Part shown: one piece after another, positions 1-13,150 of the stretch
Numbering within the stretch: the stretch's first letter is position 1
Layout of the letters: each line of letters starts with the position of its first letter
From: Streptomyces rubradiris
Lineage (GTDB): Bacteria > Actinomycetota > Actinomycetes > Streptomycetales > Streptomycetaceae
Assembly: GCF_016860525.1 (NCBI RefSeq)
Contig: NZ_BNEA01000007.1
Location: forward strand, 558,001-622,000
Direction of reading: 5' to 3'
DNA length: 64,000 nucleotides
Notes under the pieces: model-generated
What the model saw: the letters and a program-made list of their open reading frames with translations, nothing else
Told to the model about the DNA's origin: nothing
Database searches by the model: none
Made by a program: the position numbers and the translations under genes

Positions 1-2
1 AC

Positions 3-758
3 GCTGAGACCTTCAGATGCGAGCGCAGCGGACCGGTGGCGACCGTGGTGTTCACGGGCCCGCACCACGCCAACGCCCTGAGCCGGCGGCGCATGCGCGA
101 ACTGCGTGCCCTGCTGGTGCGGCTGGCCGCCGACGCGACCGTGCACGCGGTCGTCCTGCGCGCCGACCGCGAGCACTCCTTCACGGTGGGCGGCGACTTC
201 CACGAGATGCAGTTCTTCGTCGGCGGCGCCGAGGTCGACGCGTGGAGCGACGACATCGCCGACCTGTGCGTCGCCGCGCTGGAGGTCACCAAGCCGACTG
301 TGGCCGCGCTGGACGGCCATGTCGCGGGTATCGGCGTGATGCTCGCCCTCACCTGCGACTACCGCGTCGGCTCCGAGAGCTGCTCGCTGAGCATGCCGCA
401 CCTCCAGCTGGGCATCGCCGGGGTCTACGCCGGATACGTCCTGGAGCAAGCCCTGGGGCGCTCGCTGATGCAGGAGATGCTGATGTCGGGCGAGCCCTGG
501 TCGTCCGAGGACGCGTTGAGCGATGGACTGCTGCAACGGGTCGTCCCCGACAAGGACCTGGCCGCCACCGCCCTGAAGCTCGCCGAACGCTTCGCCGGAT
601 ACGACGCCGAGGCGTTCCGCGCCACCAAACGCCAGCTGAACCTGCCGTTCGTGCGGGGACTGCGCAAGGTGGGGCACGCGGCCCGCGCCGCGCACCGGGC
701 TGGCTTCGCCACCGGCCGGCCCCAGCGGCGCATGCGGCTGATCCTCGGCGAGGACTGA
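3..758 (+). CDS. Enoyl-CoA hydratase/isomerase (crotonase) family protein, 5' end outside window
   Basis: Crotonase-fold protein, probably acting on an acyl-CoA or acyl-carrier-protein thioester in the operon that follows. The first start codon inside the window is GTG at 36, but the frame stays open to base 3 and the residues before that GTG (RCERSGP) look like a normal crotonase N-terminus. The true start is therefore likely upstream of the window. Counting from the GTG, the oxyanion-hole regions are near residues 49-56 and 94-104. Of the two catalytic glutamates of classical enoyl-CoA hydratase, the first is replaced by His122 (MPHLQLG), while the second appears kept as Glu147 (QEMLMSG). 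The chemistry may therefore be isomerisation, decarboxylation or hydrolysis rather than simple hydration. It is the first visible gene of an eight-gene rightward operon. Confidence 0.8.
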   Translation, partial: AETFRCERSGPVATVVFTGPHHANALSRRRMRELRALLVRLAADATVHAVVLRADREHSFTVGGDFHEMQFFVGGAEVDAWSDDIADLCVAALEVTKPTVAALDGHVAGIGVMLALTCDYRVGSESCSLSMPHLQLGIAGVYAGYVLEQALGRSLMQEMLMSGEPWSSEDALSDGLLQRVVPDKDLAATALKLAERFAGYDAEAFRATKRQLNLPFVRGLRKVGHAARAAHRAGFATGRPQRRMRLILGED

Positions 759-837
759 CCCGGCTCCGCCGGCTCCTGCCCCCTGCCCCGGCGCCGCGGA
801 CGCGCGGCGCCCCCGCCCGTGACAAGGAGTGCGATCG

Positions 838-1293
838 TTGCGTTACCTGGAGGACTTCCGGACCGGCGACATCCATGACCTGGGCACGGTCACGGTCACG
901 GCCGAGGAGATCGTCGAGTTCGCGAAACGGTACGACCCTCAGCCGTTCCACACCGATCCGGCCGCAGCCGAACTCTCGCCGTTCGGCGGGCTGGTGGCCA
1001 GCGGCTGGCTCACCGCGTCCCTGTTCATGCGGCGCTACGTCGACACCCTGCTCGCCGGCAGCGCCTGCTGCGGCTCCCCCGGCATCGACGAGCTGCGCTA
1101 CCACCGCCCGGTGCGCCCCGGCGACGTGCTCCGCGCCCGGCTGACGGTGCTCGGCTCGCGGCCGTCCCTCTCCCAGCCCGACCGCGGCATCGTGCAGCCC
1201 CGCTGCGAGCTGCTCGACGCGGACGGAGCCCCGGTGTTCAGCATGATCCTGCACAGCATCTTCCTGCGCCGCCCGTCGGCCACCACCGCCTGA
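838..1293 (+). CDS. MaoC-like hot-dog dehydratase/hydratase
   Basis: Small single hot-dog MaoC-type protein of 151 residues. The hydratase-2 Asp/His pair is visible as Asp33 and His38 in YDPQPFHTD, followed by the conserved Gly-rich helix start (GGLVASGW). It would add or remove water on an acyl thioester, CoA-bound or ACP-bound. I chose the TTG at 838 because AAGGAG lies at 824-829, eight bases upstream; the GTG at 829 overlaps that ribosome binding site. It follows the crotonase after about 80 bases and precedes the methyltransferase by 27 bases, so it belongs to the same operon. The substrate cannot be read from sequence. Confidence 0.8.
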   Translation: MRYLEDFRTGDIHDLGTVTVTAEEIVEFAKRYDPQPFHTDPAAAELSPFGGLVASGWLTASLFMRRYVDTLLAGSACCGSPGIDELRYHRPVRPGDVLRARLTVLGSRPSLSQPDRGIVQPRCELLDADGAPVFSMILHSIFLRRPSATTA

Positions 1294-1320
1294 GCGGGCC
1301 CGACCGAAAGGACCGGCACC

Positions 1321-2166
1321 TTGGAAGCCGTCTCGTACACCGCGCAGTGGACCGCCGCCGCCCGCGCCCTGGAGACCGAGCGCCCGGACCGCATCTTCGC
1401 CGACCCCTACGCCCGGACCCTGGCCGGGCCCACCGGGTTCACCCTGCTGGAGCGCTACGCGGGCGCCGGCACCGTACCCTTCCTGGCCGTGCGCACCAAG
1501 TACCTCGACACCATGGCCTTGGAGGCGGTGGCGAAGCGGTCCGCCCGGCAGGTGGTCCTGGTGGCCGCGGGCATGGACACGCGGGCCTGGCGTCTGGCCT
1601 GGCCCGAGGGGACCGTCGTGTACGAACTCGACCGTCCGGCGCTGCTCGAGGCCAAGTCGGCGATGCTGGCGGACGCGGCGCTGCCGCCGGGCCGCGAGCG
1701 CCGCGCGGTCGCCGTGGACCTGGCCGGGGACTGGGCCGCCCAGTTGCCGGCGGCCGGGTTCCGCCCCGAGGAGCCCACCGTCTGGGTGATGGAGGGGCTG
1801 CTGTTCTTCCTGCCCGAGGAGGCGGTACGGGGCCTGCTCGCCACCCTGCTCCGGCTGTCCGGCCCGGACAGTCTGCTCGCCGGGGACATGGCCGGCCGGG
1901 CCGCCCTCACCAACCCGCTGGCCCGCGGGTTCCTGACCTCGCTGGCCGAGGACGGCACCCCGTGGCGGTTCGGCAGCGACGAGCCCGAGGAATTCCTCGC
2001 GGCCTGCGGCTGGCAACCGCTGGAGGTCCGCCAGCCCGGCGACGACGGCGCCGCCTTCGGCCGCTGGCCCTACCCGGTCGTCGCCCGCGACGTCCCCGGC
2101 GTCCCGCGGTCCTTCCTGTTCAGCGCCGCCCCCGCCACGGAGCGCCCCCGCCGTACCGCCGTCTGA
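1321..2166 (+). CDS. SAM-dependent methyltransferase, LCMT/PPM1 family
   Basis: Methyltransferase of 281 residues in the leucine-carboxyl-methyltransferase-like family that is common in actinomycete secondary metabolism. Its SAM-binding region is VVLVAAGMDTRAWRL, followed by an acidic loop (YELDRP) that normally contacts the ribose. Members usually methylate carboxylate or hydroxyl oxygens. The start is TTG at 1321, preceded by AAAGGA. The next gene, a diiron oxygenase, begins only ten bases after its stop. In this operon a reasonable inference is O-methylation of a carboxylate, oxime or nitronate made by the neighbouring N-oxygenase. That target is a guess from context. Confidence 0.85.
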   Translation: MEAVSYTAQWTAAARALETERPDRIFADPYARTLAGPTGFTLLERYAGAGTVPFLAVRTKYLDTMALEAVAKRSARQVVLVAAGMDTRAWRLAWPEGTVVYELDRPALLEAKSAMLADAALPPGRERRAVAVDLAGDWAAQLPAAGFRPEEPTVWVMEGLLFFLPEEAVRGLLATLLRLSGPDSLLAGDMAGRAALTNPLARGFLTSLAEDGTPWRFGSDEPEEFLAACGWQPLEVRQPGDDGAAFGRWPYPVVARDVPGVPRSFLFSAAPATERPRRTAV

Positions 2167-2175
2167 GGAGGCTGG

Positions 2176-3075
2176 ATGAGCACCACCCCGTTGGCCACCG
2201 ATCTGCCGGACCGCTTCGTCGAACTGCTCGACAGGCTCGGCGCGAAGTCCGTGGAGGACTACTACAACCCCTACCGGATGTTCTCATGGGCCGACGAACT
2301 TCCGCAGGACACCTACTGGATGACGCCCGAGCTGATCTCGGCCCATGGCACCGAGGTCGAGGAAGAACTCGGGGAGGCGGGCATGAAACGCCTCTCCCGC
2401 TGGGAGAGCATCAACTTCTACAGCCTCAACGTGCACGGCATCCGCGAGCTGATCATCGAGGTGGTCAAACGGATCCACATGCCCGGGTTCGAGGTGCCGT
2501 CTGAGTTCTTCCACCACTTCATCGGCGAGGAGAACGAGCACATGTGGTTCTTCGCCGAGTTCTGCCGCCGCTACGGGAACGGCAAACTGTACTCCTCGCC
2601 CTCGCTCCAGACGCGCGCCGACGGTGACCCGGAGGTGGAGAACTTCCTCGTCTTCGCGCGCATCCTGCTCTTCGAGGAGATGGTCGACCACTACAACCTG
2701 CGCATGGCGAACGACGATTCCCTGCACGAGACGATCCGCCAGGTCAACCGCATCCACCACCACGACGAGTCCCGGCACATCGCTTTTGGCCGGGAACTCG
2801 TCTCCCTGCTGTGGGACCGGCTGCGCCGCACCGCGACCCGAGAGCAGCTCGCCGGGCTGGAATCCTATCTCAAGCGCTATCTCGTCTTCAGCCTGCAGTC
2901 CTTCTGCAATCCGCAGGTCTACCGCGACGCGGGGCTGGCCGACCCGCTCGGCGTCCGCAGCCGTGTCCTGGCCCACCCGCGCCGCAAGGAGGCCGAGCTG
3001 AAGGTCATCCGCAAGCCGCTGTCCTTCCTGCTCAAGTCCGGCATCTTCAGCGACGCCGAACTCCCGGCCGCCTGA
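2176..3075 (+). CDS. AurF-like diiron N-oxygenase
   Basis: Protein of 299 residues resembling the p-aminobenzoate N-oxygenase AurF family. These are non-haem diiron enzymes that oxidise amines to hydroxylamine, nitroso or nitro groups. Candidate iron ligands can be seen in order: ExxH at Glu119-His122 (EENEHMWFF), Glu167/168 (LFEEMVDHY), and a second ExxH at Glu198-His201 (HHHDESRHIAFG) with a preceding histidine cluster. It starts at ATG 2176 with AGGAGG upstream. It sits directly before an amino acid:carrier protein ligase and near its carrier protein, so its substrate may be a carrier-bound aminoacyl thioester. A precedent is PvfB of the leudiazen/valdiazen pathways, a related enzyme acting on PCP-bound amino acids. 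Free-amine oxidation is the alternative. Confidence 0.85.
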   Translation: MSTTPLATDLPDRFVELLDRLGAKSVEDYYNPYRMFSWADELPQDTYWMTPELISAHGTEVEEELGEAGMKRLSRWESINFYSLNVHGIRELIIEVVKRIHMPGFEVPSEFFHHFIGEENEHMWFFAEFCRRYGNGKLYSSPSLQTRADGDPEVENFLVFARILLFEEMVDHYNLRMANDDSLHETIRQVNRIHHHDESRHIAFGRELVSLLWDRLRRTATREQLAGLESYLKRYLVFSLQSFCNPQVYRDAGLADPLGVRSRVLAHPRRKEAELKVIRKPLSFLLKSGIFSDAELPAA

Positions 3076-3112
3076 CCGGCCCCGTGTTCCGCCCCATCGA
3101 AGGAGGGACGCC

Positions 3113-3967
3113 ATGAACCCCGTGACCACCCCGCCGCCCGGCGCCGCGGCCGGCACCGGCCTGACCGCGCTCGGTCCGCAGGCGACTACGCTGCTCAACC
3201 GGCTCGACCGCGTCTTCGAGTCCTGGGCGCTCGACGCCGCCGCCGAGCCGATGGTCACCGCGCCGCTGCTGCCCGTGGCCCGCCTGGCGGAGCTGGACTT
3301 CTACCGCAACTTCCCGCACCAGGCGATGGTCGCGGCGCCGCTGCGCCTGCACAAGACCGACGCCGGGCACGACCCCGGCGACGGCGCCTTCCCGGCCGAC
3401 GCCATGGAACCGGCCCGTCTCGCCCTGCCCTCGGCGGCCTGCTACGGCGTCTACCTGCACCTGGCCGGACAGGACCTCCCCGAGCCCCGGCGCGTCACCG
3501 TCCTCGGCCGTTGCTTCCGCCGCGAGGACCACTACGAGGACCTGCGACGGCTGCTCGGCTTCCACATGCGGGAGATCGTCGCCCTCGGCCCGCTCCCGTA
3601 CACCGACGAGCACCTGCGGCATTTCACCGGCCGGATCGAGGAGTTCGCGGCCCGCCTCGGCCTCCCGCTGCGCAAGGAGCCGGCCGCCGACCCCTTCTAC
3701 GACCGCGGCGGCCCCCGGGCCCTGCTCCAGCGACTCGCCCCAGTCAAGTACGAGTTCCTGTACGAGGATCTCGCCATCGCCTCGGTCAACGTGCACCGGA
3801 ACTTCTTCGGCGACCGCCTGGGCATCACGCTCGCCGGCACGGGCGAACCGGTCTTCACCAGCTGCGTGGCCTTCGGTCTGGAACGCTGGCTGTCCGTTCT
3901 GACCCGCCGCTTCGGCGACTGGGAGCGGGCGTCGGCCGCCGTGGAGCGGGCCCTTGCCGCCGAGTGA
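3113..3967 (+). CDS. Class II aaRS-like amino acid:[carrier protein] ligase
   Basis: 284 residues. It is a truncated class II aminoacyl-tRNA-synthetase fold of the seryl-tRNA-synthetase-like type that lacks a tRNA-binding domain. Members activate a small amino acid with ATP and transfer it to a carrier protein phosphopantetheine arm. Motif 2 is visible as CFRREDHY (around 134-141) and motif 3 as FGLERW (254-259). Cys110 (LPSAAC), Glu154 (FHMREIV) and Cys251 (FTSC) match the pattern of the zinc site that binds the amino group in this family. The start is ATG 3113 with AAGGAGG. Downstream lie its likely partners, a phosphopantetheinyl transferase and a free-standing carrier protein. Glycine or alanine are the usual substrates of characterised members; which one is used here is unknown. 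Confidence 0.88.
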   Translation: MNPVTTPPPGAAAGTGLTALGPQATTLLNRLDRVFESWALDAAAEPMVTAPLLPVARLAELDFYRNFPHQAMVAAPLRLHKTDAGHDPGDGAFPADAMEPARLALPSAACYGVYLHLAGQDLPEPRRVTVLGRCFRREDHYEDLRRLLGFHMREIVALGPLPYTDEHLRHFTGRIEEFAARLGLPLRKEPAADPFYDRGGPRALLQRLAPVKYEFLYEDLAIASVNVHRNFFGDRLGITLAGTGEPVFTSCVAFGLERWLSVLTRRFGDWERASAAVERALAAE

Positions 3968-4460
3968 TCTGCTGCCGGGCCCCGGCGCGGGCGGCATCGG
4001 CGAGGTCGGCATCGACATCGTCCTCACCGCGCGCGTGCGCGCCATGCTGGCGGAGCACGGCGAGCGGATCCTCGCCCGCATGCTCACACCGGCGGAACTC
4101 GCGGACCGTCCCGCGCAGGACGAGACCGACCCGCAGTGGATCGCGGGCCGGCTGGCGGCCAAGGAAGCGGCCTTCAAGGCGCTGGCCACCTCCGGGACGG
4201 CCCTGCCCTGGCTCGACCTGGAGGTGCGCAGCGCGCCGGGCGGCCGACCGGTGCTCCGCCTCGGCCCCGCGGCGCGCGCTGTGGCCGACCGCGCCGGCGT
4301 CGGCTCCGTGCGCATCAGCATCAGCCACGACGGGGAGTACGCGGTCGCCCTGGCCGTCGCCGTCGCCCACCCCGACTCACCCACTCAAGAGGAGTTGCCC
4401 CATGCACGCTTCGGTACAGCAGGTCAAGGATTGGATCCTCAAGCGTCACCCTCAGCGTGA
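3954..4460 (+). CDS. Holo-ACP synthase (AcpS-type phosphopantetheinyl transferase)
   Basis: Transfers 4'-phosphopantetheine from CoA to a carrier protein serine. The AcpS signatures are present: GIDIV near residue 20 with the metal-binding Asp21, and RLAAKEAAFKAL with the second acidic metal ligand, followed by SISHDGEYA. The best start is TTG 3954, inside the end of the ligase gene, so the two are translationally coupled. Its 3' end also overlaps the carrier protein gene by about 59 bases, so the last 15-20 residues may be non-essential read-through. A dedicated PPTase beside the carrier protein suggests that the housekeeping enzyme does not modify this ACP well. Confidence 0.88.
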   Translation: MPPSDLLPGPGAGGIGEVGIDIVLTARVRAMLAEHGERILARMLTPAELADRPAQDETDPQWIAGRLAAKEAAFKALATSGTALPWLDLEVRSAPGGRPVLRLGPAARAVADRAGVGSVRISISHDGEYAVALAVAVAHPDSPTQEELPHARFGTAGQGLDPQASPSA

Positions 4461-4641
4461 GGACATACCCGCGGACCTCGACCTCATCGACAACCGGCTC
4501 ATCGACTCGCTGTCCTTCGTGGAGTTCGTCTTCCTGATCGAACAACTCAGCGGCCGTTCCATCCCCATGGACGCCGTCAACGTGGACGACTTCCGCCGAC
4601 TGGAGGTCATCGAGGAGCGGTTCTTCACGCCTGTCGGCTGA
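4402..4641 (+). CDS. Stand-alone acyl/peptidyl carrier protein
   Basis: 79-residue carrier protein with the phosphopantetheine attachment site at Ser36 in LIDSLSF, and the expected helix II acidic surface. It has no fused domains. The start is ATG 4402 with AGAGGAG just upstream. It lies inside the end of the PPTase gene and is followed by the ATP-grasp gene after 76 bases. The adjacent amino acid:carrier protein ligase is the obvious loading enzyme, and the diiron oxygenase and methyltransferase are candidates for on-carrier tailoring. Confidence 0.9.
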   Translation: MHASVQQVKDWILKRHPQREDIPADLDLIDNRLIDSLSFVEFVFLIEQLSGRSIPMDAVNVDDFRRLEVIEERFFTPVG

Positions 4642-4717
4642 GAGGCGTCCGTGGCCGGCTGGCCGGGCCCGGTCGTGGCACCGGCAGGCCAGCCGCAATC
4701 AACGAAAGGACAAGAAC

Positions 4718-5998
4718 ATGCGGACTCGGAGCGAGGGCACGGCTGGTGTGCTCGCGATCGTGGAGACCGGTCTGCACCGCTTCGGTGCCGTGGCCTTCCA
4801 CGCGGCCCGGGAACTGGACCTGGACACGGTCTTCCTCACCCGGGACATGGAGTTGTACGCACACGCCCCGGCCGTCCTGGAGGCCGTTCGGGACGCTCGC
4901 GCGATCGTGTTCACGGACACCTCCGACCCCGACCGGGTGGTGGAGGAGCTGCACCGCCTCCAGGAGGGCGCCGACCTGCGGGGGGTCTTCTCCTCGACCG
5001 ACTACAGCGTGGCGGTCGCCGCGGCGGCGGCCCGCGCCCTCGGCCTGCCCGGACTCGATCCGCAGGCGGCGCTCAACGCCCGCAACAAGCGCCGTACCCG
5101 GGAGCTGTGCGCGAAGGCGGGCGTCCCGGTCCCCCGCTGGACCGTCGCCCTGACCGAGCGGGAGGTGCTGTCCGCCGCCCGGGAGTTCGGCCTGCCCTGC
5201 ATCGTGAAGCCGATGACCGAGGCCGGCAGCCTGGGCGTCCGGCTGTGCCGTAGCGAGGCAGCGCTGCTGGCCGCCTTCCACGCCATCGCCGATGTGCCGA
5301 CGGACTTCCGGGGCCAGCCCCGTGAGCCCGGTGCCCTGGTGGAGGAGTACCTGGTCGGCCCCGAGGTCAGCGTCGAGTCGCTCACCTGGGGCGGGGAGAC
5401 GGTCGTCCTCGGGGTGACCGACAAGATGCTGGGCCCGCACCCGTACTTCGTCGAACTCGGCGAGACCTTCCCCTCGCTGCTGCCGCCCGCCCTGACCGAG
5501 CAGTGCGCGGCCGTCGCCCGGGCGGCCCTGGAGGCGCTGGGCCACGACTTCGGGGCGGCGCACGTCGAAGTGAAGCTCACCGCCGACGGGCCACGGCTGA
5601 TCGAGGTCAACGCGCGGATGGGCGGGGCGCAGATCACCCGGCTGGTGGCGGAGAGCACGGGGTTGAACATGCCGCGCGAGATCATCCGGATGCACACCGG
5701 AGGCACCCCCGACCTCTCCTTCCGCACCAGCGCGGCCGCCGTGTCCCGCTACGTCACCGCGCCGGCCGCGGGACGGATCGAAGCGCTGCACGGGGTCGAC
5801 CTGGCCCGCCGGGTCCCCGGAGTCATCGAGGTCGAGATCGACGCCGTCCCCGGCGACGAGGCCCGCGTCCCCACGGACAACGTCGACGTGGTGGGCCACC
5901 TCGTCGCCAAGGCCCCTACCCCGGGCGAAGCGGTGCGCCTGGCCGACACCGCCCTGGGCCAGATCACCATGGCCATCACGCCCCCTGGCGCGCCCTAG
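4718..5998 (+). CDS. ATP-grasp ligase (amide/peptide bond forming)
   Basis: 426-residue ATP-grasp enzyme of the carboxylate-amine ligase type. A pre-ATP-grasp domain occupies roughly residues 1-115. The phosphate-binding segment is CIVKPMTEAGSLGV, the hinge is VEEYLVGPEVSVES, and the metal-binding motif IEVNARMGGAQI contains the catalytic Glu and Asn. Such enzymes activate a carboxylate as an acyl phosphate and couple it to an amine; DdaF, BacD and the N-glycyl-clavaminic acid synthetase GcaS are related in kind. It is the last gene of the rightward operon, so it probably performs the final coupling. Because a clavaminic acid pathway lies next door, clavaminate is a testable amine acceptor. 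The start is ATG 4718 after a short AAAGGA. Confidence 0.85.
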   Translation: MRTRSEGTAGVLAIVETGLHRFGAVAFHAARELDLDTVFLTRDMELYAHAPAVLEAVRDARAIVFTDTSDPDRVVEELHRLQEGADLRGVFSSTDYSVAVAAAAARALGLPGLDPQAALNARNKRRTRELCAKAGVPVPRWTVALTEREVLSAAREFGLPCIVKPMTEAGSLGVRLCRSEAALLAAFHAIADVPTDFRGQPREPGALVEEYLVGPEVSVESLTWGGETVVLGVTDKMLGPHPYFVELGETFPSLLPPALTEQCAAVARAALEALGHDFGAAHVEVKLTADGPRLIEVNARMGGAQITRLVAESTGLNMPREIIRMHTGGTPDLSFRTSAAAVSRYVTAPAAGRIEALHGVDLARRVPGVIEVEIDAVPGDEARVPTDNVDVVGHLVAKAPTPGEAVRLADTALGQITMAITPPGAP

Positions 5999-6000
5999 GT

Positions 6001-6408
6001 GTATGGACCTGAGGCCACTTGCGTTCCGGGCGCGGCCGGCACATCCGGGTCTCGAACTGCTGCCGTCGTGCGGTGTGGTGTCGTCCGGGGCCGGCGGGGC
6101 CGGTCGTGCGGCCGTTGCTCGCCGGAGTGGAGCTCGCGGTCGAAGGCCGGCGGTCCGCCGCCGGCCTTTCCGCGTCTTCGAAGCGGCCATGGACGGGCTG
6201 CGGGTGCCCCGGACCGGTGCCGGGCGGCCTCGTCGCAGACCTCGGTGGAGTCGTTGACGCTGCCGGGCGTGACGACGACGGCCAGGGGCAGCCCCTGGCC
6301 GTCACAGGCGAGATGGACCTCGGTCGTCAGCCCGTCGCAGGACCGGCCGAGCGCCTGGCGAGCCGCCGCACATGGGGTGTCGCGACGCCGGGACGATCCG
6401 GACCACAC
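6001..6408 (-). pseudogene. Degenerate IS5-family transposase remnant
   Basis: On the minus strand one frame reads CDGLTTEVHLACDGQGLPL followed by VVTPGSVNDST, the typical centre of an IS5-type DDE transposase. Further along, fragments such as GGPPAFDRELHSGEQR, which match the C-terminal part, are split between frames. The reading frame is broken several times, and no intact ends or terminal repeats were recognised. It fills the whole gap between two convergent biosynthetic modules. The element must be inactive. Confidence 0.75.
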
Positions 6409-6458
6409 CCCCCAGGGCGGTTCCCGGCCTCAGTTGCGGGCAGTCGCCCGGCACCGTG

Positions 6459-10075
<3,617 letters not shown>

Positions 10076-10077
10076 GA

Positions 10078-11973
<1,896 letters not shown>

Positions 11974-12150
11974 TCACCGGCGGCCCGCGCCCCGGCCCCG
12001 TGTCCGATGCCGGACACGGCAGGTGACGGCCACCGGAGGGCGGTGGACACCCCACGCGGAGCCCGTCGAGGATCGGTGCGGCGTCGGCGTAGGAAGTCCT
12101 GGGAGGACGTCGGACGACTGCACGGCGAGGATGAAGCGGAGTACTGTGTA

Positions 12151-12182
12151 ATAGACTTCCAAGTACAGTCTCATAGACTTCC
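12151..12182. promoter_or_regulatory. Direct repeat between ceaS and the EamA gene
   Basis: The 10-mer ATAGACTTCC occurs at 12151-12160 and again at 12173-12182. The offset is exactly 22 bases, two helical turns. The surrounding 12140-12185 stretch is AT-rich compared with its GC-rich flanks, and it lies in the 409-bp divergent gap that must hold the ceaS and transporter promoters. Repeats on an 11- or 22-base pitch are typical of SARP-type activators. No other gene is seen between 11800 and 12208. Confidence 0.55.
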
Positions 12183-12208
12183 GTGCCGTTCGTCACCCGG
12201 AGTTCCTG

Positions 12209-13066
12209 ATGCATCTCTTCCTGGCCCTCACCTCGGCGATGGTGCTGGGCTCCGCCGACTTCGTCGGTGGCCTGGCGACCAAGCGCGCCCGCGCCTTCGT
12301 GGTGGTCTGCTGGTCGAACACCGCCGGGCTGGTGACCGCGCTCGCGTTCGCCGGTTTCCTCTCGCGCGGCGGCACCGGTTGGTGGGAGGTGGCTTGGGGC
12401 GGACTGGCCGGACTGTGCGGCAGCCTCGGCGCCGTACTGCTGTACCACGCGCTGGCCAACGGCGTGATGAGCCTGGTCGCCCCCACCACGGCGGCCGCTG
12501 CGGCCGCGCTGCCGGTGATAGCCGGGGTGCTGCTGGGCGACCGGCTCACCGCCCTCGCCGTGGTCGGTGCGCTGTGCGCTCTGGGGTCGGTGCTGCTGGT
12601 GTCGCTGAACGGCGACGGCGGGGACGGCACCGGGGTCTCCGCCGACCGGCGCAAGGCGCTGCGCAGCCTCGGGATGGCACTGACGGCCGGTGCCGGGTTC
12701 GGCCTGTTCTTCGTCTTCCTCGCCCGCACGCCGAGCCACACCAGCCTGTGGCCGCTGGTGTGGGCCCGCTGCGCGTCCCTGACCCTGCTGCTGGGCCTGA
12801 ACCTGGTCCGGCGCACCCCCCTGCGCATGTCCGGTCAGCCGCGGCGGCTCGCCCTGCTCTCCGGGGTGCTCGACATGGGATCGAGCATCCTCTACCTCGT
12901 CGCCGTCCGGGACGGCACCCTCGCCATCGTCGGACTGCTCGCCTCGCTCTACCCCATCAGCACGGTGCTGCTGGCCCGTTTCGTGCTCAAGGAACGCATC
13001 CGCGGCATCCAGCAGGTCGGGGTGGTTCTGGCGGTCGGCAGCGTCCTGCTGCTCGCCTGGGGCTGA
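12209..13066 (+). CDS. EamA/DMT-superfamily transporter
   Basis: 285-residue integral membrane protein with about ten predicted hydrophobic helices arranged as two EamA repeats, each near 140 residues. The hydrophobic runs are interrupted by short polar loops, with one longer loop near residue 140 (GDGGDGTGVS). Members export amino acids, nucleobases or small metabolites. It is divergent from ceaS and shares its promoter region, so it could export the clavam-type product; equally it may be an unrelated neighbour. The start is ATG 12209 after GGAG. Confidence 0.8.
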   Translation: MHLFLALTSAMVLGSADFVGGLATKRARAFVVVCWSNTAGLVTALAFAGFLSRGGTGWWEVAWGGLAGLCGSLGAVLLYHALANGVMSLVAPTTAAAAAALPVIAGVLLGDRLTALAVVGALCALGSVLLVSLNGDGGDGTGVSADRRKALRSLGMALTAGAGFGLFFVFLARTPSHTSLWPLVWARCASLTLLLGLNLVRRTPLRMSGQPRRLALLSGVLDMGSSILYLVAVRDGTLAIVGLLASLYPISTVLLARFVLKERIRGIQQVGVVLAVGSVLLLAWG

Positions 13067-13150
13067 TCCCGGCCCGCCCGTTCTTCCACCGGCACACGGC
13101 GCCTGCACCGCACGGCAGACCCACTCGACTCGTGACCCTCGGGAGCTCGT

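Noticed and set aside
349..2016. Long minus-strand open frame (555 codons) opposite the first genes
   Set aside because: It is Gly/Arg/Gln-rich shadow sequence caused by GC bias; the plus-strand genes have clear families and ribosome binding sites.
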